Source of the DNA: CAZZKE01 sp964655005
Lineage (GTDB): Bacteria > Pseudomonadota > Alphaproteobacteria > Rhodospirillales > JABHCV01
Length of the DNA: 64,000 nucleotides
Assembly: GCA_964655005.1 (NCBI GenBank)
Contig: CAZZKE010000009.1
Span: 10,841 to 74,840 of the forward strand
Reading direction: 5' to 3'
In this document: piece after piece, positions 35,455 to 43,833 of the stretch
Layout of the letters: every line of letters begins with the position of its first letter
Position numbering within the stretch: the first letter of the stretch is position 1
Program-made: the position numbers and the translations under genes
The notes under the pieces: generated by a model
Told to the model about the DNA's origin: nothing
The model's input: the letters and a program-made list of their open reading frames with translations, nothing else
Databases searched by the model: none

Positions 35455-36564
35455 TCAGGGCCTTTCCATCAAATGAATGCCCGCGGGAGTAAGTGATACC
35501 GTCACCCGGTCGCCCGATTTCATGCCCTGGCGTTTGACGTAGGCCATCCGGACCGACAGGAAAACCGGTAACGCGTCGGCGTTATCGATGCTCAGCGAGA
35601 CCCCGGCCAGATCGCCCAGACGCACCACATCGCAGACGATTCCGGTGACTACGTTTTGCCGCCGGTGATCGGGGGGATGATCCGCCGTGTGCAGCCTGAC
35701 GTCGTCGGTCGGAATCATCCACGTTACATTTTGTCCTGCTTTGAAGGCGGGCTGGTATCGGGCCGTCAGGCTGACGCCGCCCCAGGTCAGCAAGGTGCGG
35801 TCCGTCGCCCCTTCGTGACCGCAAACCGTGCCCTTGAAAATATTTTTCTGATCGACCAGCCGGGCGACTTCGCCGCTGACCGGCCTGGCCATAACATCGT
35901 ACGGCGGCCCGCTTTGCAGGGTTCTGCCGTGGTGCAGGATACACAAACGGTCGGCCAGCAAGGCGGCTTCGTCGAGGTCGTGGGTAACCAGAATCACCGG
36001 CATTTCAAGCTGCCGCCGCAGATCGACCAGTTCCTTGTACAGGCGCCGCCGGGTCACCTTATCGACCGCCGAGAACGGCTCGTCAAGCAGCAGCACGTCG
36101 GGGTCCCGCGCCAGCGCCCGGGCGACCGCGACCCGTTGTTGCTGGCCGCCGGAAAGTTGTCCGGGCCGGCGCCCGTCCAGACCCGACAGGTGGACCCGCC
36201 GCAACAATTCCTCGGCCCTGGCCCGGCGCTCCGAACGCGGCAGGTGGGTAAGCCCCTCGATGACATTATCCACCGCCGAAAGGTGGGGGAACAGGGCGAA
36301 GTTCTGAAACACGAAACCGGTGCGGCGCAATCGCGGCGCTATGTCGATACGGGCGGTACTGTCAAACCACACCTCGCCATTGCAGGAAACGGCGCCCTGA
36401 TCGGGCTTGAACAGGCCGGCGATAGCCCGCAAACAGGTCGATTTGCCGCTGCCCGAAGGCCCGACCAGGGCCAGCAGTTCGCCGCCGGCGCAGGAAAAAC
36501 CGGCATCAAGCGGTATCGGCCCCGGATGGCGCAGTTCGACGCGTATGCCGTCTTGTTCAGTCAT
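35455..36564 (-). CDS. modC: Molybdate ABC transporter ATP-binding protein
   Basis: 369 residues from ATG 36564, overlapping the modB end; the upstream ATG 36576 is an alternative. Walker A GPSGSGKST, Q-loop FVFQNFALFPHL, signature LSGGQQQRVAVARAL, Walker B DVLLLDEPFSAVD and switch His VTHDLDEAA. The C-terminal 130 residues form TOBE/Mop-like domains (VTGIVCDVVRLGDLAGVSLS) that bind molybdate in ModC proteins. Energises uptake with ModB. Molybdate is needed by the hcrA product in this window. Confidence 0.88.
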   Translation of the reverse strand: MTEQDGIRVELRHPGPIPLDAGFSCAGGELLALVGPSGSGKSTCLRAIAGLFKPDQGAVSCNGEVWFDSTARIDIAPRLRRTGFVFQNFALFPHLSAVDNVIEGLTHLPRSERRARAEELLRRVHLSGLDGRRPGQLSGGQQQRVAVARALARDPDVLLLDEPFSAVDKVTRRRLYKELVDLRRQLEMPVILVTHDLDEAALLADRLCILHHGRTLQSGPPYDVMARPVSGEVARLVDQKNIFKGTVCGHEGATDRTLLTWGGVSLTARYQPAFKAGQNVTWMIPTDDVRLHTADHPPDHRRQNVVTGIVCDVVRLGDLAGVSLSIDNADALPVFLSVRMAYVKRQGMKSGDRVTVSLTPAGIHLMERP

Positions 36565-37225
36565 ACCGGCGACCAATAAACGCGGTGCCGAAGTAGGTCA
36601 GGCTGATAGCCGCCAGCGATACCACCAGCAGCGTCGCCGACATCAGCCCGGCCGAGGCGTTATCGAAGGCCTGGACCCGGTCGTAAATGGCGATGGCCAG
36701 GGTCTGGGTACGGCCCGGAATATTGCCGCCAACCATCAGCACGACGCCGAATTCACCGATCGTGTGGGCAAACATCAGGACCAGCGAAGTCAGGATGCCG
36801 GGCCAGGCCAGGGGCAATTCGATGCGCCAGAAAATACGCCATGGCCCAAGGCCGCAACACGCCGCCGCCTCGCGGACTTCCCGTGGAATACCCTCGAATG
36901 CCCGTTGCATGGGTTGAACGGCGAATGGCAGATTAAAAATAATCGAGGCCAGGATCAGGCCTTCGAATGAAAACACCAGGGTCCGCCCGGACAATGCGTG
37001 GTAGAACTGGCCGATAATGGAATCCCCGCCAAGGGCGACCAGCATGTAGAACCCCAGCACCGTCGGCGGCAGCACCAGTGGCAGCATCAGCAATGCTTCC
37101 AGTAAGGGCTTGCCCTTAAACTTTCGCCAGGCCAGGAAACGCCCGGCGACGATACCGACCGGCAGCAGAATAAGCGTCGTCCAGGCCGCCAGTTTCAGGG
37201 ACAGGTCAAGGGCCATCCAGTTCAC
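36557..37225 (-). CDS. modB: Molybdate ABC transporter permease
   Basis: 222 residues with about five hydrophobic helices and the permease EAA-type loop EAAACCGLGPWRIFWRIELP that docks the ATPase. ModB signatures include LMLPLVLPPTVLGFYMLV near residue 46 and the end segment FAHTIGEFGVVLMVGGNIPG, typical of molybdate/tungstate permeases. ATG overlaps the modA stop. Confidence 0.9.
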   Translation of the reverse strand: MNWMALDLSLKLAAWTTLILLPVGIVAGRFLAWRKFKGKPLLEALLMLPLVLPPTVLGFYMLVALGGDSIIGQFYHALSGRTLVFSFEGLILASIIFNLPFAVQPMQRAFEGIPREVREAAACCGLGPWRIFWRIELPLAWPGILTSLVLMFAHTIGEFGVVLMVGGNIPGRTQTLAIAIYDRVQAFDNASAGLMSATLLVVSLAAISLTYFGTAFIGRRYD

Positions 37226-38007
37226 GGTTCTATCCCCATAAAGCCATATTGCGAAAGCAATTTGCGGGCCTTTTTGCCGGCCATGAAAAGATAGAATCTG
37301 GCCGCCGTCCGGCCGGCCCCGCGGACAAGCGCCATGCGCTGGGCCAGCGGTCGGTGCCAGCTTGCGGGAATGAGTTGAAATTCGCCACGCCCGGAATCCT
37401 TAAGATTGAGGGCCAGCGAGTAGGCGATAATGCCGCCGGTGGCCGAACCCGATGCCGCGAACTGCGCCGCCTGGGATACATTTTCACCGTACAGCAGCGA
37501 TGGTTCCATGACCGCCCACAAGCCGGCATGGGTCAGGGCCTGGCGGGCGGCGCGACCGTACGGCGCATGGTCGGGATTGGCGATGGCGAAATGAAGGTTT
37601 TGCGAGCCGGCGAATGCGGCGCCGTAGCCATCCGGAAAAACGACCCGGGAAAGGGATGATCCTGTCGGTATGAACAGGGCGAGGCGGCCATAGGCGTAGA
37701 GACTGCCATCATCCGCCAACCGCCCGGCCGCCGCCAGATCGCGGACATAGGTCTGATCGGCCGACAGGAACATCTGGTAGGGCGCCCCCTGGCTGATCTG
37801 CCGGGCCAGATTGCCCGATGCGCCAAACGACAGCAGCACCCTCAGGCCGGTTTCCCTGGTGAAGGCCCGGGCTATGTCGGGCAGCGCCAAACGCAGGCTG
37901 GACGCCGCCGCGATCACCGGTTGCGGCTGGGCGGCGAGCGGTCGCGGGACGACCGCCAGCGCCGCGCCCAAAATACAGAATCGTAGAAAATTGCGAAACA
38001 AACCCAT
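37222..38007 (-). CDS. modA: Molybdate ABC transporter substrate-binding protein
   Basis: 261 residues with an N-terminal signal peptide (FLRFCILGAALAVVPRPLAA). Periplasmic oxyanion-binding fold: VIAAASSLRLALPDIARAF, LLSFGASGNLARQISQGAPY, LFLSADQTYVRDLAAAG, typical of ModA with the two Ser ligands (AASS, FGASG). It delivers molybdate to ModBC. No ModE gene or clear ModE site is visible upstream. First gene of a long coupled run. Confidence 0.9.
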   Translation of the reverse strand: MGLFRNFLRFCILGAALAVVPRPLAAQPQPVIAAASSLRLALPDIARAFTRETGLRVLLSFGASGNLARQISQGAPYQMFLSADQTYVRDLAAAGRLADDGSLYAYGRLALFIPTGSSLSRVVFPDGYGAAFAGSQNLHFAIANPDHAPYGRAARQALTHAGLWAVMEPSLLYGENVSQAAQFAASGSATGGIIAYSLALNLKDSGRGEFQLIPASWHRPLAQRMALVRGAGRTAARFYLFMAGKKARKLLSQYGFMGIEP

Positions 38008-38031
38008 TTTTCCCGTTACCGCAACTTGGTA

Positions 38032-38490
38032 TTATCCGGCGGCGGCGACTATTTTTTCGACAATGGCATCCAGTTCCCTGGCCATGTCGTTCAGGGCCGG
38101 GACATCATAGGGGGCGAATACCTGACTGGGCAGGCGATAGGTCAACCGCGCCGAGCCGTCGGGATTTTCGGTGACGTAAAGCCTTAGTGGCGCCTCGATG
38201 CCGGCGGCAATGCTGGCGTCCAGCATGCGGACGGCAAAATACGGGTTGAAAATCATGATGACGCGATTGCCCGGAATGGTCCTGCCGATGGCTTTGGCGC
38301 CGCAAGTGGCGCAGGCCTGCGCCACAATCGCCATCTTGTTAGCCCCGATCGCCCGCGTCAGGTTGTCGATATAGGCGTCAAATGGTTGTCTGGTCTCGAT
38401 CACCCTGGTGCCGGAATAGGGGGCCGGGACTTCGGCGCGGGCCGTGGTCACCATCAACAAGGTCATCAGGCCCAGGAGCATCAAACGCAT
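38032..38490 (-). CDS. DUF302-family secreted protein
   Basis: 152 residues from ATG 38490 with GGAGG close upstream; the frame opens at 38517. Signal peptide (MRLMLLGLMTLLMVTTARA). The domain matches DUF302: pairs of strands and helices with VIMIFNPYFAVRMLDASIAA and PLRLYVTENPDGSARLTYR. CATCG near residue 60 carries a Cys pair. Some DUF302 proteins are linked to heavy-metal or sulfur systems. The role here is unknown. It lies 24 bases upstream of modA on the same strand. Confidence 0.75.
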   Translation of the reverse strand: MRLMLLGLMTLLMVTTARAEVPAPYSGTRVIETRQPFDAYIDNLTRAIGANKMAIVAQACATCGAKAIGRTIPGNRVIMIFNPYFAVRMLDASIAAGIEAPLRLYVTENPDGSARLTYRLPSQVFAPYDVPALNDMARELDAIVEKIVAAAG

Positions 38491-38584
38491 GTCGCCTCCA
38501 AGATTCGCTACATTCATTCAGGCATGGATAATAACCGGTATTCCCGGAATAATCCGCAGATAAATAGCGGCGGCGGTTTTACCG

Positions 38585-39253
38585 TTAGCCGATGCTCATC
38601 GCCAGAACGCGGCTTATTTCAGTCAGGGACCGGGTGGATTCCGCTTTCCAGGCATTGAAGGCCTGCTGCACTGCGGCCATCGCCTTTTGCGACGACGGGG
38701 TCTTGTCGACGATGCCTTCGGCGACCAGACGGGCGACCATATCCCGTGACAGGATGAAACTGTCCACGCCCATGAAGCGCAGGAAATACTGGCCGCTATT
38801 TCCGCCAAGGCGGGAACCGCGCTTTTTCAGCAAGGCCAACAGCCCCACATAGTCGCTCGAAGGCCAGCCGCCAAACGCTTTGCCGACGCCGCCGTATTCC
38901 TTCGCGAGTTCGGTTACAAACACCGCATTTTGTTGTACCGAGCGAATCTTGGTTCCGTGCCGGACGATGCGCTTATCGGTGACCAGGCGGGCCAGATCAT
39001 CGTCGTTCAGCATGGCGCAGCGGCCCGGATCGAAACCCCCGAAAACTTCTTCAAAACCCGGCCACATGTGATCGACGACTTTCCAGTTGAAGCCGGCCTG
39101 AAATACGCACTTGGCCATGCAGGACAGCCAACGATCATCGGCTATGGCGGCCAGTTCCGAACCCGGTTTGGGAATATCGAGCCGGGCTTCTAGGGCTTCT
39201 TCACCACCTTTGCGTTCGGCGGCGATGGCGTAAATTTCCTCGAAATTGCGCAT
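38585..39253 (-). CDS. DNA-3-methyladenine glycosylase I-related protein
   Basis: 222 residues. Helix-hairpin-helix glycosylase type of the Tag family (COG2818-like): FQAGFNWKVVDHMWPGFEEV, the MLNDDDLARLVTDKRIVRH segment and LLKKRGSRLGGNSGQYFLRF. The zinc-binding Cys/His set of E. coli Tag (N-terminal Cys and C-terminal HxxxC) is absent, so it belongs to the shorter branch. Base-excision repair of alkylated adenine is likely but not certain. Confidence 0.75.
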   Translation of the reverse strand: MRNFEEIYAIAAERKGGEEALEARLDIPKPGSELAAIADDRWLSCMAKCVFQAGFNWKVVDHMWPGFEEVFGGFDPGRCAMLNDDDLARLVTDKRIVRHGTKIRSVQQNAVFVTELAKEYGGVGKAFGGWPSSDYVGLLALLKKRGSRLGGNSGQYFLRFMGVDSFILSRDMVARLVAEGIVDKTPSSQKAMAAVQQAFNAWKAESTRSLTEISRVLAMSIG

Positions 39254-39265
39254 TGTTCAGGTCTC

Positions 39266-39517
39266 ATACCAAATTGCAGAAAGAATGACCCATAGAGACG
39301 GCCTCACAAGCCTTTTGGCTAGGAGCCGACGCGGTACCGCAAGGCCGTCGGCGACAACGTCCAAAAGGCTTGTGAAGTCGCCGTTCCGGTCGTCACAGCA
39401 GACCTTCGGAGGGCGTCGAAAAGCCTTGACGATGCGATGCATCGCCAGGCGGGCATGACGCCGACCGAGAGCCCTGGAAAGCCGTCTCAATGGGTCTTTA
39501 TCAGTGATCCTTGGTAT
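39266..39517. mobile_element. Palindromic MITE-like repeat element, 252 bp
   Basis: Ends are inverted: ATACCAA (39266-39272) and TTGGTAT (39511-39517). Nearby GACCCATAGAGACGGC (39287-39302) faces GCCGTCTCAATGGGTC (39481-39496) with one mismatch. Inside, CACAAGCCTTTTGG (39305-39318) pairs perfectly with CCAAAAGGCTTGTG (39361-39374), and GCGATGCATCGC (39434-39445) is a palindrome. It codes for nothing convincing. No target duplication is evident. It could be a non-autonomous transposon remnant or a dispersed intergenic palindrome. It lies between tag and a DUF1330 gene. Confidence 0.65.
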
Positions 39518-39538
39518 TAATCAACACGGGAGCACATG

Positions 39539-39829
39539 ATGGCGGCCTTTTTTATTGCGACATCGCGGATCAAGGATCCACAAAAATTTGCCGATTACGG
39601 GGCCGGGGCGGGTGCTACATTCGCCCCCTTCGACGGTCAACTGGTGATTCGCGGCAAGGCCGGCGATACCCTTGCCGGGGCCAGCGATCATCAGGCTGTC
39701 GGCGTCGTCCGATTCCCGGATATGGCGGCGCTTCTGGCCTGGTATAATTCGGACGACTATCAGGCGTTGATCCCGCTTCGTGACGAGGCCGTGGACGTGA
39801 CGCTGGTTACCTACGAAGAGCCCGCCTGA
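39539..39829 (+). CDS. DUF1330 family protein
   Basis: 96 residues from ATG 39539 (GGGAG six bases upstream; ATG 39536 is also possible). Matches DUF1330: FFIATSRIKDPQKFADYGAG, the strand GVVRFPDMAALLAWYNSDDY and QALIPLRDEAVDVTLVTYE. Small dimeric ferredoxin-like barrel, related to YciI/ABM folds. Function is not established. Confidence 0.8.
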   Translation: MAAFFIATSRIKDPQKFADYGAGAGATFAPFDGQLVIRGKAGDTLAGASDHQAVGVVRFPDMAALLAWYNSDDYQALIPLRDEAVDVTLVTYEEPA

Positions 39830-39844
39830 AAAGCGACGACGCGG

Positions 39845-41632
39845 CTATCCCCCCGTTTCTTCCTTCAGCATTTCCAGCGTCAGCCATTCATCTTCGGCGG
39901 CGGCAAGCCCGGCCTGGGCGGAATCGAGAGCGCTTGCCGAGGCATCGAAGGCGGCGGGATCGCTGCGGTACAGGCCGGGGTCGGCCAGCGCTGTTTGCAA
40001 TTTCCTGATTTCACCCTGTAGCGCCTCGATGCGGGCCGGCAGGTTTTCCAGTGCGTATTTGTCTTTATACGACATTTTCTGCTTTTTACCGGCTGACGCC
40101 GGTCTGGTTTTCGGCGGCCTGGCCTTCGCCGCCGTTTCGGCCGCGACGCCCCGCTGAGCGACCATATCGGAATATCCGCCGGGGTATTCCGACCACATGC
40201 CGCTACCGTCGGAGACGATTACCGATGTCACCACCCGGTCGAGAAAGTCCCGGTCGTGGCTGACCAGCAGCACCGTGCCCTGGTAATCGGCGAGTAATTC
40301 CTGCAACAGGTCCAGAGTTTCCAGATCAAGATCGTTGGTCGGTTCATCCAGCACCAGCAGATTGGATGGTGCTGCGAACGCCCGGGCCAGCATCAAGCGG
40401 CCCCGTTCACCGCCGGACAGGGCGCCGATGGGCGTTCGCGCCTGTTCCGGCTGGAACAGGAAATCCTTCATGTAGCTCATTACATGGCGGGGTTTGCCAT
40501 CGACCGAAACCATATCGCCGCCGCCGCCGGTCAGGGCGTCCGACAGGGTCCATTCGGGGTTTAGGCTATCGCGGCGCTGATCCAGCGAAACCATTCGCAA
40601 GCCGGCGCCCAGTTGAACGGTTCCCCGGTCCGGTTCCATATTGCCGGTCAATATGTTCAGCATTGTGGTCTTGCCGGCGCCGTTCGGCCCGACCAGTCCG
40701 ACCCGATCGCCGCGCACGATGCGGGTCGAGAAATCCTCGATCACCGCAAGATCGCCATAGCATTTGGAAATTCCCTTGGCCTCGATCACCCGCTTGCCCG
40801 AGGCCTCGCCTTGCGCCGCCGCCATTTTTACGGAACCCACCGGGCGGCGCGCCGTGCGGCGGCGCTCGCGCAAATCGAACAAATCGCGCAAGCGGCCCTG
40901 ATTACGTTTACGGCGGGCCGATACGCCGTGGCGCAGCCAGTGTTCTTCGCGGACGATTTTACGATCCAGCTTGTGCCGGTCCAATTCCTCGTTCTCCAGG
41001 ATTTCATCGCGCCAGGCCTCGAAGCCGCCGAATCCTTTGTCCAGCCGCCGCGCCGACCCCTGCGATATCCACACCGTGCTGCGCGACAGGTTTTCCAGAA
41101 ACCGCCGGTCATGGCTTATCAGCACCAGCGCCGAACGGATGGCGGCAAGCTCGTTTTCCAGCCATTCGATGGCCGGCAGGTCAAGATGGTTGGTCGGCTC
41201 GTCCAGCAGCAGGATATCGGGTTCCGGGGCGAGCACCCGGGCCAGCCCGGCCCGCCGGGCCTCGCCGCCGGACAACAGCGAGGGATCGGCATCGGCGGCG
41301 ACGCCCAACTGTTGCAGCAGATAGCGGCAGCGGTAGGGATCGTCGCCCGGCCCCAAACCCGCCTCGACATAATCCAGCACCGTCGCGAAATCGCCGAAGT
41401 CCGGTTCCTGGGGCAGATAGCGCACCGAAACACCGGGCTGCAAGAAGCGTTCGCCGTGGTCGGCTTCGATTAGCCCGGCGGCCAGTTTCAGCACCGTCGA
41501 TTTGCCCGACCCATTGCGCCCGACCACGCACAGCCGTTCGCCCGCCGATACCGACAGTTCGACCCCTTCAAGCAGCGGCGTGCCGCCGAAGGTCAGGTGC
41601 ATGTCGCTGAGGATCAGGATCGGAGGGGCCAT
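39845..41632 (-). CDS. uup: ABC-F family ATPase, Uup-like
   Basis: 595 residues from ATG 41632, chosen because the preceding 32 frame codons are unlike the family. Two ABC domains without membrane segments: Walker A GRNGSGKST and GPNGAGKTT, signatures LSGGEARRAGLARVL and LSGGERGRLMLARAF, Walker B ILLLDEPTNHLDLPA and LLVLDEPTNDLDLET. Between them is a basic linker (RRKRNQGRLRDLFDLRERRR), and the tail is a coiled coil, as in Uup. ABC-F proteins act on ribosomes or, for Uup, on branched DNA. Confidence 0.88.
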   Translation of the reverse strand: MAPPILILSDMHLTFGGTPLLEGVELSVSAGERLCVVGRNGSGKSTVLKLAAGLIEADHGERFLQPGVSVRYLPQEPDFGDFATVLDYVEAGLGPGDDPYRCRYLLQQLGVAADADPSLLSGGEARRAGLARVLAPEPDILLLDEPTNHLDLPAIEWLENELAAIRSALVLISHDRRFLENLSRSTVWISQGSARRLDKGFGGFEAWRDEILENEELDRHKLDRKIVREEHWLRHGVSARRKRNQGRLRDLFDLRERRRTARRPVGSVKMAAAQGEASGKRVIEAKGISKCYGDLAVIEDFSTRIVRGDRVGLVGPNGAGKTTMLNILTGNMEPDRGTVQLGAGLRMVSLDQRRDSLNPEWTLSDALTGGGGDMVSVDGKPRHVMSYMKDFLFQPEQARTPIGALSGGERGRLMLARAFAAPSNLLVLDEPTNDLDLETLDLLQELLADYQGTVLLVSHDRDFLDRVVTSVIVSDGSGMWSEYPGGYSDMVAQRGVAAETAAKARPPKTRPASAGKKQKMSYKDKYALENLPARIEALQGEIRKLQTALADPGLYRSDPAAFDASASALDSAQAGLAAAEDEWLTLEMLKEETGG

Positions 41633-41752
41633 AGGGGGCGCTTTTAAACCGGAAATTTCAGTTCGTCGATTTTTTTCATCGCGCCGTTGCGGAGACGCCG
41701 ACTTTGCGGTTATATCGACCGCATTCACCCTCGCTTAAAGGATGCCTGTAAA

Positions 41753-42244
41753 ATGGTCATGCGCGACGATATCAAGGGCCACACCGTGACCTGGGCGGAA
41801 GTCCATCGCGATGCCAAGCGGCTGGTTCACAAGCTGATCGGCCTCGGCCCCTGGCAGGGCATCGTCGCGCTGACCCGTGGCGGCCTGGTGCCGGCCTCGG
41901 TGCTGGCCCGCGAAATGGAAATCCGGGTGGTCGATACGCTGTGTATTTCGACTTACGAAAAACAGACCATGGGCGAAATAAGCGTCCTGAAAATCCCCGA
42001 GCGGGCCGCCGCCGTCGGCGGTGAAGGATGGCTGTTGGTCGATGATCTGGTCGATACCGGCACGACCGCCCGCAAGGCCCGCGAGATTCTGCCCAAGGCC
42101 CACTTCGCCACCGTCTACGCCAAGCCCCAGGGCCGCCCGGTGGTCGATACCTTTGTCGCCGAGGTGGAACAGGACGTGTGGGTCTTTTTCCCGTGGGATA
42201 CCGAAGTCCAGTACATCGCGCCGATGGTCAATATTAGTGACTAA
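41753..42244 (+). CDS. gpt: Xanthine/guanine phosphoribosyltransferase
   Basis: 163 residues from ATG 41753 (AAAGGA nine bases upstream; the frame opens earlier at 41687). Type I phosphoribosyltransferase: IVALTRGGLVPASVLAREM near the N-terminus, PRPP-binding motif WLLVDDLVDTGTTARKAREI (about 95-114), and the C-terminal VWVFFPWDTEVQY typical of Gpt. It salvages xanthine and guanine. Tail-to-tail with the nickel/cobalt transporter-like gene, overlapping by four bases. Confidence 0.87.
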   Translation: MVMRDDIKGHTVTWAEVHRDAKRLVHKLIGLGPWQGIVALTRGGLVPASVLAREMEIRVVDTLCISTYEKQTMGEISVLKIPERAAAVGGEGWLLVDDLVDTGTTARKAREILPKAHFATVYAKPQGRPVVDTFVAEVEQDVWVFFPWDTEVQYIAPMVNISD

Positions 42245-42936
42245 ATAACCGCCTGATAAATGGTGAACGCCCCCAGGCTCATGGAAAAACAACCAAGCAC
42301 CGCCGTCAGGCCGCTGTAGGCCCAGGTCATCGACCGGGCGGCGTGGCGCAGCGGTACGGCCATCGCCGCCGACAGCACCGCCATGCCCAGGATCGAACCC
42401 AATCCGAACAACACGATGTAGAGGATTCCGGAACCCAGCGAATCGACCGTTTGCAGCGACAGCAAAACCACCGCCGCCGAACCGGCCATGCCGTGCATAA
42501 TGCCGACGAAAAGCGCCCGGAGCGGCATCGATGACGGGTGTTCGTGGCGATGATGGCTTAAGTCATGGGCCTTTTCGCCGGCGTGGGAATGGGCGTGAAA
42601 GTGGCTGGTCCCGGTATTATGACGATGACCGTGAAAGTGGATTCGATCGCGGACAAGGCGGCGAATGACGTCACCGCCAAGGATCACCAGCATCACCCCG
42701 ACCAACCCTTCCAGGGTGCGGGCCAGCGAATCCGGCACCACCGTATCCATCAGCAGCACCGTGCCGCCCAATGCGAACAGGGTCAGGGTATGGCCGACAC
42801 CCCACATTATCCCCAGCGGCACCGCCTGCTTGATGGAGCGGGCGCGGGTCGCCAGCACCGCCACGGCGGCGACATGATCGGTTTCCAGCGCGTGCCGCAT
42901 ACCGATCAGAAAGCCCAGGAAAAGGATGGTCGACAC
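42241..42936 (-). CDS. Nickel/cobalt transporter-like membrane protein (NiCoT/UreH type)
   Basis: 231 residues with six or so hydrophobic helices. The first helix carries GMRHALETDHVAAVAVLA, a variant of the nickel/cobalt permease signature RHAxDADHI. A histidine-rich cytoplasmic loop (about 98-133; HGHRHNTGTSHFHAHSH) probably binds metal. Short NiCoT/UreH-like proteins import or export Ni or Co. Substrate and direction are not readable. Confidence 0.75.
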   Translation of the reverse strand: MSTILFLGFLIGMRHALETDHVAAVAVLATRARSIKQAVPLGIMWGVGHTLTLFALGGTVLLMDTVVPDSLARTLEGLVGVMLVILGGDVIRRLVRDRIHFHGHRHNTGTSHFHAHSHAGEKAHDLSHHRHEHPSSMPLRALFVGIMHGMAGSAAVVLLSLQTVDSLGSGILYIVLFGLGSILGMAVLSAAMAVPLRHAARSMTWAYSGLTAVLGCFSMSLGAFTIYQAVI

Positions 42937-43092
42937 GATAGCGCTTCCCCAAGTTTACAAATCAGCATGGTCGATATCACGGAAGTCTCCGGGACTACAA
43001 GCGCCGCAGAACGATTTCCGATATTTCGGCGTCGGTCAGGACGATGGGGTTGGTCTGCATGCTCGATCCACGGCTGCCGGGCGGTGGAAAAT

Positions 43093-43785
43093 CTAAACAC
43101 GCCGGGCCATTTTTTCGACCATGACGGCGACGCCGCCACCGATCAGGCCGCCCAGCACCGGCATCAGCAGATAAATCCACAGGCCATCCGAAATCCCGGC
43201 AATTACCGCCGGGGCCAGCGCCCGGGCCGGGTTCATTGCCGCCCCGTCCAGCGGTCCGGCCAGCAGGGTCAGCAGGACCACCGTGGCGCCGACCCCAAGC
43301 GCCGCCCTGGTTCCGGCCAGCCCGCCGTGCTTGGAAAGCGACATCGCGACGAACATCAAAATGGCGGTGATCACCGTTTCCATGGCCGCCGCCAGGTAGA
43401 CCGGGTCGGCATCGGCGACCATGGCCGGATCGGCGACCGGGAAAGGGGTCCCCAGCGCCGCCACATCGCCAAGAATTGCATACAACAGGGCGACGGCCAT
43501 GAAGGCGCCGATAATCTGGCCGGCGACGGCGATCATGGACGGGATTATCGGTTCTTTCCCAAACGCCGCGAAGGCGATGCTCAGGGCCGGGTTAAAATGA
43601 CCCCGACCGGTCTCGCCAAGCGTCAGTATCGCCACCCCGTAGGCCAGTCCGAACACCAGCGACACGCCGATATGGCCGATCACCCCGCCGCTCAAGGCAT
43701 CGATCATGATCGCGCCGCAACCGGCGAATGTGATAATCAGCACACCCAGGGCCTCGCCGAACAACAATTTTGAATACTCCGTCAT
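43093..43785 (-). CDS. aqpZ: MIP-family channel (aquaporin)
   Basis: 230 residues, six helices and both pore half-helices: GRGHFNPALSIAFAA (first NPA) and DGAAMNPARALAPAV (second NPA). N-terminal EALGVLIITFAGCGAIM is typical. The helix-5 to loop-E region reads GPLDGAAMNPAR without the glycerol-type insertion, favouring a water channel, but selectivity was not derived in detail. The 150 bases downstream contain only a 21-codon frame (about 42995-43060) I do not support as a gene. Confidence 0.85.
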   Translation of the reverse strand: MTEYSKLLFGEALGVLIITFAGCGAIMIDALSGGVIGHIGVSLVFGLAYGVAILTLGETGRGHFNPALSIAFAAFGKEPIIPSMIAVAGQIIGAFMAVALLYAILGDVAALGTPFPVADPAMVADADPVYLAAAMETVITAILMFVAMSLSKHGGLAGTRAALGVGATVVLLTLLAGPLDGAAMNPARALAPAVIAGISDGLWIYLLMPVLGGLIGGGVAVMVEKMARRV

Positions 43786-43833
43786 GCCGCCAAGATATAC
43801 CTAGAGCCGACTTTCATAAACGGATATCGCACG

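Noticed and set aside
34102..35496. 464-codon plus-strand frame opposite putA
   Set aside because: Antisense shadow of a GC-rich gene; composition (many Q, H, G, R) and lack of motifs match neither a known family nor its neighbours.
42995..43060. 21-codon frame between the aquaporin and transporter genes
   Set aside because: Too short and without a ribosome-binding site; could be a gene remnant but nothing supports it.
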